Assembly: GCF_029633865.1 (NCBI RefSeq)
Contig: NC_079212.1
Span: forward strand, 148,222,041-148,286,040
Length of the DNA stretch: 64,000 nt
DNA from: Lampris incognitus
Lineage: Eukaryota; Chordata; Actinopteri; Lampriformes; Lampridae
Direction: 5' to 3'
The notes beneath the pieces were generated by a model that worked only from the letters and a program-made list of their open reading frames with translations, ran no database searches and was not told where the DNA came from. How positions within the stretch are numbered: the first letter of the stretch is position 1; every line of letters begins with the position of its first letter. Positions 35,270 through 64,000 of the stretch are shown here, in pieces. A program made the position numbers and the translations under genes.

Positions 35270-35640
35270 TGCAACTGCTCGGCACCATCATAACAGCAAC
35301 TCTTCTATACGGTGCAGAGTCCTGGACCCTAACAAAAGCTATGGAGAAACAAATACAAGCCTCTGAATCCAGAGCATAGACTACTAGAATGCTGCAGATC
35401 CCATACCCAGCACACCTCACCAACACTGAAGTGCTGAACAGAGTTAAGGAAGCTATTGTCACCATGACAGTTTACTGACAGTGGTAAAAATAGGGAATCA
35501 AACTGGTTTGGTCATGTTTGTGGGACAGAAAGGGCACCTGCAAAGGACATCCTGCAAGGCCTGGTGGAAGGGACTAGGACGAGAGGGAGACTGAGAAAAA
35601 CCTGACTAACCCACATCGCTACAGATGAGCTCAGTGGAGG
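35270..35640 (+). mobile_element. LINE fragment (RTE-like 3' part)
   Basis: Plus strand reads LLYGAESWTLTKAMEKQIQA, MLQIPYPAHLTNTEVLNRVK and, after shifts, NWFGHVCGTERAPAKDIL and TDELSGGGE, the post-RT end typical of RTE-like elements. Several frame breaks. Confidence 0.55.
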
Positions 35641-35651
35641 CGGGGAGAGCT

Positions 35652-36285
35652 GCGATGGATAGATGGCTAGATGGATAGATAGACGGATAAAGATGGATAG
35701 ATAGATGGATAGAGATGGACAGATAGATGGATAGAGATGGACAGATAGATAGATGGATAGAGATGGACAGATAGATGGATAGAGATGGACAGATAGATAG
35801 ATGGATAGATGGATAGATGCTAGATAGATGGACAGATAGATGGATAGAGATGGACAGATAGATGGATAGATGGACAGATAGATAGATAGATGGATAGATG
35901 GATAGATGCTAGATAGATGGACAGATAGATGGATAGAGATGGACAGATAGATGGATAGAGATGGATAGATAGATGGATAGATGGATAGAGATGGACAGAT
36001 AGATGGATAGAGATGGACAGATAGATAGATGGATAGAGATGGACAGATAGACGGATAAAGATGGATAGATAGATGGATAGAGATGGACAGATAGATAGAT
36101 GGATAGAGATGGACAGATAGATGGATAGAGATGGACAGATAGATGGATAGATGGATAGATGCTAGATAGATGGACAGATAGATGGATAGAGATGGACAGA
36201 TAGATGGATAGATGGACAGATAGAGAGATAGATGGATAGACGGATAGATGCTAGGTAGATGGACAGATAGATGGATAAGGAATGG
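35652..36285. repeat. GATA/GATGGA microsatellite block
   Basis: Alternating GATAGATGGATAGAGATGGA and CAGATAGATGG units; longer blocks of about 90-140 bp recur (GGATAGATGCTAGATAGATG at 35811, 35900, 36151), so higher-order repetition is present. Confidence 0.9.
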
Positions 36286-36289
36286 TGGA

Positions 36290-36600
36290 AGAGACTTGTT
36301 GATGCATCGGCTGTGCCCCTACGCCCTCCATAGGTTACGGAAGTGATGATGAATGATAAAAATATTAATAGTACAAATACTAACTCTGCTAATATTAATG
36401 ATACAATGTCATTATAATCAGTGATAGTGATATTTCCTTTCCCTTGTCACTTGACAGGTGGTGCCCAACCCTGCTCCTGGAGCGCTGCCCCCCTGCCGTG
36501 TTTCACCCCACCGCTCATTTAACACCGCTGGTGGGACCGCAAACCTGCTGACCCACACCGGGATTAGTGGACTCGGGGGCGCTGAACCGGGCTTGGCGTG
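36290..36600. other. Unique spacer
   Basis: No repeat family or coding frame recognised. Confidence 0.4.
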
Positions 36601-36604
36601 AAAA

Positions 36605-37150
36605 CCGGCAGGGGGCAACTAGCTCTCCGTGGGCAGCTAGCTCTGCGGGAGCAGCTAACTCTCCGGGTGCAGCTAGCCCTCCGGGGGCAGTTAGCTCTCC
36701 GGGGGCAGCTAGCTCTCCGTGGGCAGTTAGCTCTCCGGGGGCAGCTAGCTCCGCGGGAGCAGTTAGCTCTCCGGGGGCAGCTAGCTCTGTGGGAGCAGCT
36801 AGCTCCGCGGGGGCAGCTAGCTCTGTGGGAGCAGCTAGCTCTCCGTGGGCAGATAGCTCCGCGGGAGCAGTTAGCTCTCCGGGAGCAGTTAGCTCTCCGG
36901 GGGCAGCTAGCTCTGCGGGGGCAGCTAACTCTCCGGGGGCAGCTAGCTCTGTGGGAGCAGCTAGCTCTCCGTGGGCAGCTAGCTCCGCGGGAGCAGTTAG
37001 CTCTCCGGGAGCAGTTAGCTCTCCGGGGGCAGCTAGCTCTGCGGGGGCAGCTAACTCTCCGGGGGCAGCTAGCTCTGTGGGAGCAGCTAGCTCTCCGTGG
37101 GCAGCTAGCTCCGCGGGAGCAGATCTCCGGGGGCAGATAACTCCGCGGGG
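36605..37150. repeat. 18-bp minisatellite upstream of pdhb, about 30 copies
   Basis: Unit AGCTCTCCGGGGGCAGCT with variants CCGTGGG, CCGCGGG, CTGTGGG and CGGGAG, joined so that AGCTAGCT palindromes occur at each joint. A 126-bp block (7 units) is repeated near 36842 and 36968. CpG-rich. Ends about 240 bp before the pdhb start codon. Open frames on both strands (SSPGAA-like, CPRRAS-like) are array artefacts. Confidence 0.9.
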
Positions 37151-37254
37151 GCAGCAGGGGGCGTGTGGCAGGCAGTCCTCCTGAAGCTGCAGTTGTCCTT
37201 GGAGTTGTTTTGTTTTTTTTCTCCCCCAAATGTTGAGATTTGTTCCGCTTCCCG

Positions 37255-37389
37255 CGCGGAGAGCTCCCTTATTGGTTGGCTGTGATGACGCACCCCCGGC
37301 CCCAAACCAACAGCAACTTTAATTGGCTGAAATCTCGGCTCGCCGCTGTAGCCCCTCCCCCTGCCGAACAGAGGACAGGTCAAAGCAAG
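37255..37389 (+). promoter_or_regulatory. pdhb: pdhb proximal promoter / 5' leader (inferred)
   Basis: CpG-rich stretch without a TATA box. Two inverted CCAAT boxes (ATTGG at 37271-37275 and 37322-37326) and a TGATGACGCA CRE/ATF-like word (37283-37292) lie 64-120 bp before the ATG. This is the usual make-up of TATA-less housekeeping promoters; function is inferred. Confidence 0.5.
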
Positions 37390-57307
<19,918 letters not shown>

Positions 57308-57993
57308 GTGAGAGCTCTGTTCCATTCTCTTACCAATACCCTTTTCATTCTCCTAAAAACTCCTCATTCTCCTGTTAATACTAGGTTCATCATGGTAGCA
57401 CAGTTTAATTCTATTGCTTCATTCTTATCTACATTTGACACTGGTATTACTCACTTTGGCCACTAGAGGGGCTCACTAGCTTTCTTATCAGTTGCATACA
57501 GTATCACTGTATGAAACAGTGTACCGTAGGCCTGCACTTCAGGACCATAAAGGTCCAGTATGACTTAGAGAACAACTAGCGCTGAAACCTGAGTGTTGAG
57601 GACTACACTTTTATTGCTCTGATGTTTTATTGTGTTGTCCACTGCTTTTTGAGTTTGGTCTTAGAGTTCAGGCCTTTGCTACATTGTTTTAATTACTGAG
57701 GTTTTTGGAGAGCAAACTATAAAAAAAAAAAAAGCAAATGGCGTAAGGTGAAAACACTCCTGTTGTGTATTATTGTAGTCACGAAAATAGGGTTTTGATT
57801 ATCATTCAGAATTCAGTATTTCACCACACTTCACAATAAGAACCTGATCTTACAAATAAAAAGTGCTATTATTCAAGGCAAGTAAAATTAAAAGTATCCT
57901 GCAGTTGAAAGCCCACCGTTCTGTGAACTCAAAAAACACGTGCACATCTGACATATACATGTAGTTGATAGACACGCTGCAAATATAATAACA
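57308..57993. other. pdhb intron 9 start, nothing recognised
   Basis: AT-rich sequence with a poly-A run at 57720; no family or coding signature. Confidence 0.4.
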
Positions 57994-58459
57994 TGTCGTG
58001 GCAATTATTTAATTCCATTCTGACGTTAAAGGAGGACAAAAATCTCTTACAGTATTGTCACATGATTTTAATATATGTTCAATGAACAGACGCATCTAAG
58101 CCCAGGTGCTTGAATGTGCCCCGATCAGTACAGTCCAGTCTTTCTTATAGGGTAGTTGTCTGTTCTTCCCCTCCTTATCTCATGTCTTCCAGCCCTCATC
58201 CCACCAAGACCATTTCTGAAATTACTGTGTATACACTTGCTTCACACAGTGAGTCTCCCACACGTTCCTCTATCAACCCAACGGTTTAACAGCCATTCAT
58301 CCATTATCCGAACTGCTTATCCTGCTCTCAGGGTCGCGGGGCTGGTACACATGAACTTAAAGCATCTATCTAAGCAATGTAAAATAAAGTTAAACGTGGT
58401 ATAGATCATACACGGTGAAAGATTAAAAGTAGGCAAACATCAAATATGAATTGCTCTCA
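57994..58459 (-). repeat. Retroviral 3' LTR
   Basis: About 466 bp, starts TGAGAGCAATTC and ends CCACGACA on the minus strand. Preceded (58462-58480) by a purine stretch AATTAAAAAGGGGG that fits a polypurine tract. Many substitutions relative to the 5' LTR: an old insertion. Confidence 0.83.
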
Positions 58460-58734
58460 CAAACCCCCTTTTTAATTACTTTTAATTAACAAATCGTCTA
58501 CATTAAGCATCAAAGAAAACATGATGATGGATATGTATTTTGGGGAACATCTTACCTCACACAGAATGACTGTGAGGTCTGTCAGTTGTAAGCCAACTGA
58601 AATGCATCAGATTTATATCAACACACTCCACACTTAGCAGTCAGACAGAAGTCCCAATTATTCCATGTCCTCTCGAGCAGAACATCTCACCTCACTCTTG
58701 ACTAGAAATGAGTAAAAGACTCGAGAAGTTATCT

Positions 58735-59205
58735 ACACTAATCTGAGCAGACACATTGCACACACAAACCCCCCCCCCCCCCCCCAGTGTTCATGGGTCT
58801 GCCTGTGAGGATTTCAAAAGGTGACAGGCCTGTTGTAGCCCTCCCTCTTGCTCTCATATCGACTGCTGGGGACTCATACATAACCTTGTGGCATCCCGGT
58901 CCACATACTTGTTTTACCCTGAAACGTGAAAGCAAACCAATACTGAGAGTCTGGATGCACACGGACACTACTGCATTTACTGCTCGTAATTCTTGCATGA
59001 ATCGCCACTCTGTTGGCTGATTCTCCAGCCTTATCTTTTTAACTGGCAAGATAGGCATCCTCACTGGTGAATAAGCACATGGGATAGTGACCCCTGCTGC
59101 CAGCAAACTGTTAAACACTGGTGTTATACCTATTACTGCCTCTGGTTTGAGCAGATATTGTGCCTGACATGAACGGTATGTGCCCTTGGGTGTCACATGG
59201 AGGGG
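58735..59205 (-). pseudogene. Retroviral pol remnant (RT start joined to integrase end)
   Basis: Minus strand begins with the fingers region of a retroviral RT (KPEAVIGITPVF, PVRMPILPVKK, EWRFMQELRAVN) and then jumps to GLSPFEILTGRPMNTG, an integrase C-terminal phrase, so the whole RT palm, RNase H and most of integrase have been deleted. Ends in a C/G run at 58769-58786. Confidence 0.75.
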
Positions 59206-59447
59206 TTCAGCCCCTTTAACTAATCCTCACATCATAATTATCTGTAGCCCATAAAATTTGTGGCATTTCTTGCAACTCTGATGAGTCAGTGGTTAACTGA
59301 GGGAAATTTCTCCACCCCCTCAAGTTGTATTTACTGCTCTGTGTTAAATGCACACTCCATTTTCCCATAAGGGTGCTCTGAAATGGGCATCTATATGCTT
59401 ACATTCAGGGTGAGTATTGCACTCCTTCTCCCCTTGTCTCCCACATT

Positions 59448-60405
59448 CAATTCAACTCAATTCAATGTATTGTCATTAAAACAATGTGCAGGCACATGTT
59501 AAAAATGAAATGAGGGCTGTGGCTTCACCAAACAATGCAAGACACACACAGACAAACACAGCAAACACAGTATAAGATATACACACATGAATACCAAAAG
59601 CTAAAAATAAGTTGAAATAGAGCAAGAATACAAAATATTTAAAAATGTCTACAGACATTCAGTGGTTTGCCAGGTTCAGGTGGGCAACAGCTTGTGGAAA
59701 GAAGCTGTTTTTGAGCCTGGTAGTGCGGGCTCTGAGGCTCCTGTAGCGCCCCCCAGAGGGCAGGGGGGAGAACAGTCCATGGTTAGGGTGGGTGGGATCT
59801 GTGCTGATGCTCAGACCCCTTCGAAGGCAGCGTTTGTGATAAATGTCTTTTATGGCTGGGAGCTGGGTACCGGTGATATGCTGGGCCGCCTTGACGACCC
59901 GCTGCAGAGCTTTCTGGTCTACTGGGTGCAGTTGCCGTACCACACTGAGATGCAGATGGTCAGGATGCTCTCTATGGTGCAGTGGTAGAAGTTGGGGAGA
60001 ATTTTGGGGGGATAGACGGGTGCTCCTCAGCCTCCTCAGGAAATGCAGGCGTTGTTGGGCCTTTTTCACAAGAGCCTGGGTGTTTGACGTCCAGGAGAGG
60101 TCCTCGCTGATGTGGACTCCAAGGAATTTAAAGCTGGAAACACGCTCCACTTCCACCCAATTGATGTGTATGGGGGAGTGGCTGCAGCTTCTAGACCTCC
60201 TGAAGTCCACAATCGGCTCCTTTGTCTTCTGCACATTGAGGACAAGATTGTTGGTAGTACACCATGATGTGAGGTGCTCAATCTCGTCCCTGTAGGCCGT
60301 CTCGTCATTGTTGGTGATACGGCCAATGACTGTGGTGTCATCTGCAAACTTAACTATAACATTTGAAGGGTGAGTTGGCAGGCAGTCGTGGGTAAAGAGG
60401 TCTTG
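59448..60405 (-). mobile_element. LINE 3' fragment inserted in the retrovirus
   Basis: Minus strand RT second half: FTHDCLPTHPSNVIVKFADD TTVIGRI (FADD box), HLTSWCTTNNLVLNVQKTKE, VERVSSFKFLGVHISEDLSW, KKAQQRLHFLRRLRSTRLSP, then after a shift LQRVVKAAQHITGTQLPAIK, LFSPLPSGGRYRSLRARTTR LKNSFFPQAVAHLN-stop and a TTGAATTGAGTTGAATTGAA tail. 5' truncated; inserted after the retrovirus. Confidence 0.82.
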
Positions 60406-60499
60406 TGAACACTGAGTGACCCACGGCTCTAAAACCTCCCACTGGGTGTAAACTGTTTTGACTAGAGGCACATGTGGTGTCGAGTTACACACCCAGTGG

Positions 60500-61110
60500 A
60501 GCTAAGTTATGGCAGCATTCAGCACAGCTGTTAATGCACACATATCATCATCCCAATACATCCAGTCAGTAGTCATAAAATCACTTTCTTTCCCTTGCCT
60601 GAACCAAACTTTCTCTAATTCCTCATCAACTCTTTCACTTACATTGGCTGTGACATGTAAATCAGAATCTTCCATGAACGTGTGCTGTGGTGACATGCGA
60701 GAATGCGCTATTTTAAGCAAATCAGAGGTTATTGATCTCGGCCCCGATGGCGACATATCCCATTGGGATATGTACAATGGCTTGCCATGCCCTAATAGTA
60801 CATACTGACCTCGGATGTCTGATACTCTAGTGACCTTAATTCCTTCCTCTGTATAATGCAATACCAAGCCCAATGTACACACCAAATCTCTGGCGAACAG
60901 ATTTACAGGACAATATTTGGAAAAGAGAATAGTGTTTTTTTTCTGTCACTGTCTTCTGTGACGACCGACAATGGTGTGGTAACTGCTACGCCTAATGCTC
61001 CTACAGTGTTGATGTAGCTACCACTCGGTTTCGGGGGCACGTGAAATTCATTTTGTTTTATTACTGAAACCCTAGCTCTGGAGTCAACCAAAACCTATTT
61101 CTAAAATAAT
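60500..61110 (-). pseudogene. Retroviral protease / pol start remnant
   Basis: About 61090 reads LVDSRARVSVI in place of the D-S/T-G-A active-site loop (the Gly is Arg), so the protease is inactive, and a stop separates it from 60885-60502, which continues the protease-RT linker and ends in a stop. Confidence 0.6.
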
Positions 61111-61229
61111 TTCAGGTAAATTCTCAATTGTGCTCACTTTTGTCATATTGAATACGCTTTGGCTGTCATGTGTTAATGTATGTGCGTTCGTGTGTGTGCA
61201 TGCGTGTGTGCGTATGTAGTGTCGGGGGT

Positions 61230-62300
61230 GCATTCAGCAGACTCCGGAATCTCCCTCATCCCCGCCACCAGTCACGCTTCATCTTGGGTGTACACACTGT
61301 GTGTCCAGTGGGTCCCAGTCTCTTTCTTGGTTCAGTACAGTCTTTTGCCCGATGATCAGGGGCCCCACAGTTCCACCACCCCTCGTCTCTAGGGCCTGCA
61401 TTACGGGGTCCTCTACTTGGAATTTGGCCTCTGCTCCGAGGGGGACCGCCGTGCCCTCTGCCTCTGTCGGGACTCTGCTGAGTCCAGAACTGTGCCAGCT
61501 GCGCCATTTGAAGCTTGTTAGTCAACCGAGCTTTGGTTCATTGTGCTTTTGTCTCTGTGAGTTTCATCTTGTTTCAACATGGATGGTATGCTCTTAAACG
61601 GCAGCCAAACGTCCTCTGTCCCAGCCCACACAGTGTTTGCACACCTGACAGCTAATTTCTTCCTCCATGCCGTCCAGGAAACAGGTCTTGAACTGCCGTT
61701 CATACGGGGAGTCATTTCGTTCGTTCTGTGGCGCTGGTGATGCTAGACTGCTGTTTTCCCTGAAAACTTTAGTCAGTCTGACTAAAAAGTCAGACACAGT
61801 CTCTCCAGGCTGCTGTCTACAGTCCTTTATTGTCCCCCATCTCATGGTGGCTGGGAAACTGTCTCTCATTCTGCCACATAGTCCCTCTACATGGCACCAA
61901 TAACCGGCACTGTCTGCCAGTTATAACGGGTCAGTTTCATCCCAGCTGTACCCGCCCAGAGTGGAGGCGGGGATGGTAGCTGGGCTCCGCGTAACGGGCT
62001 CTGCTGCTACAGCCAGCTGTTCTCGGGCCTCTGGATATAGATGGGCAAGCTGCCGTCGGTCTGCAGCTGGTTGCTGCTGATCTATGGGTCTCTGATGAGC
62101 GGCTGAGATGGGGAAGAAATCCAGGTCCTTCTGTAAAAACTGAGAACAACTATTAATTGTCCCCCCTCCCCCTTATCATTTCTTTCACTATTCCTTTGCC
62201 TATTTCTTTTCTCAGCCTCCTCTTTCCACGTCTTCAATGCTCTCCAATCCACTTGGCCTGTCCTTTTTATTTTATGTTCATATTTTCCCATCTTATTCTT
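61230..62300 (-). pseudogene. Retroviral gag remnant
   Basis: Minus strand, shifting frames: a matrix-end-like MGKYEHKIKRTG region (about 62290), a Pro/Gln-rich stretch (about 62130-61950), a capsid C-terminal region around RQQPGETVSDFLVRLTKVF (about 61810-61750) and a nucleocapsid with one zinc knuckle (WNCGAPDHRAKDC, about 61385) whose first Cys is replaced by Trp. Frame breaks and a stop near 61925. Structural gene, dead. Confidence 0.75.
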
Positions 62301-62799
62301 ATCCTGCAGTTTATTATTTTTTGCAGCTGTTTTTTTTTCTTTTCAGTTGTTCTACAATAAAACTACCAGTTTCAGGAAATCTAAATGTCTTTTTCCACAT
62401 TGAAAGCTGATTAAAGGAGTCATCACCATGTCTTTCACACATAATTATTACACATCCTGTCAGACAGACAGTTAAAAGTTTGCTTTGTTTCTTCCACTCT
62501 GCAGTCACTCTTACCCGGAAGTTTCCTTTCATGACCATTCAATTGAAATTATTCATTATTTCCTTTGTCAGTGGGTCGTCACCCCTAAGTGAATGCCATT
62601 ACCGTCAGACGTCTTCACGTGGTCTTCAATACTGTATCCCCATTTAAATAAAAAGCCGAATTCCTTCCCCCACAATCTCACAACAGTCTCTTCTCACCCC
62701 AGGAGTCGACTACGAGCTGTCCTCAGGGGAGGTAAACTTCCTGGGTCTTAGGCGATTTTTCAATCCCTTCACCGGTACTGGTTGGCCGGATAAAAAAAA

Positions 62800-62805
62800 T
62801 GAAAC

Positions 62806-62839
<34 letters not shown>

Positions 62840-62840
62840 C
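62800..62840. repeat. (TTGA)n microsatellite
   Basis: Nine TTGA/GATT units within the retroviral leader. Confidence 0.9.
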
Positions 62841-62882
62841 AGTCCGTGCAGAGAGTGGGTCAAAGGAGAAGATGAGTTAGGC

Positions 62883-62900
62883 ATCCCGGACGAGTCCCCA
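62883..62900 (-). other. Primer-binding site, tRNA-Pro-like
   Basis: Minus strand TGGGGACTCGTCCGGGAT, two to three bases from the LTR end. It differs at one of 18 positions from the well-known proline-tRNA primer site of gammaretroviruses (A for G at position 6). Confidence 0.8.
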
Positions 62901-62903
62901 AAT

Positions 62904-63445
62904 TGTCGTGGCAATTGTTTAATTCCACTCTGACATTAAATGAGGAGCAAAACAAAAATCTCTTACAGTATTGTCACATGATTTTAATATATATGTTCAA
63001 TGAACAGACGTACCCAAGCCCAGATGCTTGAATGCACCCTGATCAATACAGTACAGTCTCTCTTATATGGCAGTTGTCTATTCTTCCCCTTCTTATCTTA
63101 TGTCTTCCAGCTCTCATCCCACCAAGGCCATTTCTCCAATTACAGTGTACAGACTTGCTACACTCAGTGAGTCTCCCACACATTCCTCTGCTATCAACCG
63201 ACAGTTTAACTGCCATCCATCCATTATCCGAACCGCTTATCCTGCTGTCAGGGTGGCGTGGCCAACAGTTAACAATAGGCTTTTATTTGCGCACCTGGAG
63301 AAGACATCTTATAAGACTGCTTTTGTTCTGTTACACATGGACTTTAAGCATCTATCTAAGCAATGTAAAATAAATTTAAACATGGTATAGGTCATACATG
63401 GTGAAAGATTAAAAGTAAGTAAACGTCAAATATGAATTGTCCTTA
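62904..63445 (-). repeat. Retroviral 5' LTR
   Basis: About 540 bp; matches the left LTR over its whole length except for a block of about 75 bp (about 63267-63340) absent there. On the minus strand a CATATAAGAG TATA-like box lies at 63062-63069 (the partner has CTATAAG at 58144-58150). Ends ...CCACGACA next to the primer-binding site. Contains the CCGCTTATCCTGC interspersed motif. Confidence 0.85.
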
Positions 63446-63659
63446 CGAAGTCCACATGACAGTTTATGAATTAACAAAGTTAGGTTTATTCTGTCATTTT
63501 CAAAATGTGGGTAAACTATTGCTTATGCGAGTAACCCTAGTTGCATATAGGCCATTCCTCCAGTGGAAAGTTATGAACAGTGATCTAAAATTCACTTTAA
63601 AAAATTAGCTTCAGCCTGCTTTCTTAACAGAGAGTGTGGCTGAAATCATAACATCAATG

Positions 63660-64000
63660 CAATAGAATACCATCCACCCTCGTACAGGTTCATGTCCTAC
63701 TTCTCAGGGAGATCATTTAGAGTATATTGGATGGGAGAAGTGTCCAAACCACACGGCTTATCCTCAGGGGTGCCTCAAGGGTCAGTGCTTGGTCCCCTTC
63801 TCTTCTCAATAAACACTACCTCACTTGGTGCAATCATCTTCTCCCATGGGGTCTCATACTATTGCTATGCTGACGATACCCAGCTCTTCTCATCATTCCT
63901 GCCAGATGACCTCACAGTCTCGGCATGGATATCGTCATGCCTTGCTGATATCTCTGCATGGATGAAAGAATGCCACCTTCAGCTAAACCTGTAAGACTGA
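63660..64000 (+). mobile_element. L2-type LINE fragment at the right edge
   Basis: Plus strand [57 protein letters not shown] and [22 protein letters not shown] palm with an intact YADD box, open to a stop at 63992; continues past the window. Confidence 0.78.

Larger units (their letters stand above)
57994..63445 (-). mobile_element. Endogenous retrovirus (gamma-like), internally deleted, minus strand
   Basis: Paired LTRs in the same orientation (62904-63445 = 5', 57994-58459 = 3'), a tRNA-Pro-like primer-binding site next to the 5' LTR, then gag, protease and pol remnants in the expected order. Most of pol and any env are missing. A LINE fragment (59448-60405) splits it. No frame is intact across any gene, so it is not replication-competent. 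A 4-6 bp target duplication could not be recognised at the outer LTR ends. It lies in pdhb intron 9, antisense to the gene. Confidence 0.85.

Noticed and set aside
36564..37229. Ala/Ser/Gly- or Arg/Cys-rich proteins upstream of pdhb
   Set aside because: Translations of the 18-bp array in several frames and both strands; no domain, no splice support.

Overview
This is a vertebrate nuclear window, almost certainly from a ray-finned (teleost, probably percomorph) fish. The evidence is two split vertebrate genes with GT-AG introns, a fish-type transposon load (Tc1-like, hAT, Harbinger, RTE, L2, Tx1-like, tRNA-derived SINEs, one gamma-like endogenous retrovirus) and very many mini- and microsatellites. 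Nothing bacterial is present.

Layout. (1) 1-21314, minus strand: the first seven coding exons of a CSPG4/NG2-type chondroitin sulfate proteoglycan gene. They give signal peptide, two laminin-G domains and the start of the CSPG-repeat ectodomain: 1096 uninterrupted codons, all splice phases matching, with the gene running off the left edge. Its introns hold an L2-type LINE, a Harbinger remnant, a palindromic tRNA-like element, a Tx1-like LINE with a SINE inside, another LINE reverse transcriptase, and 22-bp, 13-bp and 34-bp minisatellites. (2) 21315-37389: intergenic space between two divergently oriented genes. About 11.4 kb of it (22429-33790) is five nearly back-to-back minisatellites (15, 36, 36, 24 and about 21 bp). 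The first three are seeded inside one LINE reverse-transcriptase reading frame, and the last from the 3' end of a SINE. An 18-bp minisatellite ends about 240 bp before the next gene. (3) 37390 to the right edge, plus strand: pdhb, the E1-beta subunit of mitochondrial pyruvate dehydrogenase. Nine coding exons are seen (264 codons); the last part lies beyond the window. Its introns hold 30-bp and 31-bp minisatellites, a hAT element with a minisatellite grown inside its transposase, two SINE families with clear target-site duplications, a MITE inside an RTE fragment, two Tc1-like transposons with full-length open transposases (one DD38E, one DD34E), a 3-kb RTE LINE, and a gutted LTR retrovirus split by a LINE.

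How it fits together. Only cspg4 and pdhb look like host genes. They have no functional link and are simply neighbours: a cell-surface proteoglycan core and a matrix enzyme subunit. Everything else is mobile DNA and its decay products.

The most unusual theme is that at least six minisatellites here can be traced to a short stretch inside a recognisable transposable element (LINE three times, SINE twice, hAT once). Where the period is a multiple of three, the arrays create very long open frames (up to 1273 codons, on both strands) that mimic repetitive protein genes but are not supported as genes. I found no CRISPR array, cellular rRNA or tRNA gene, or novel gene system.
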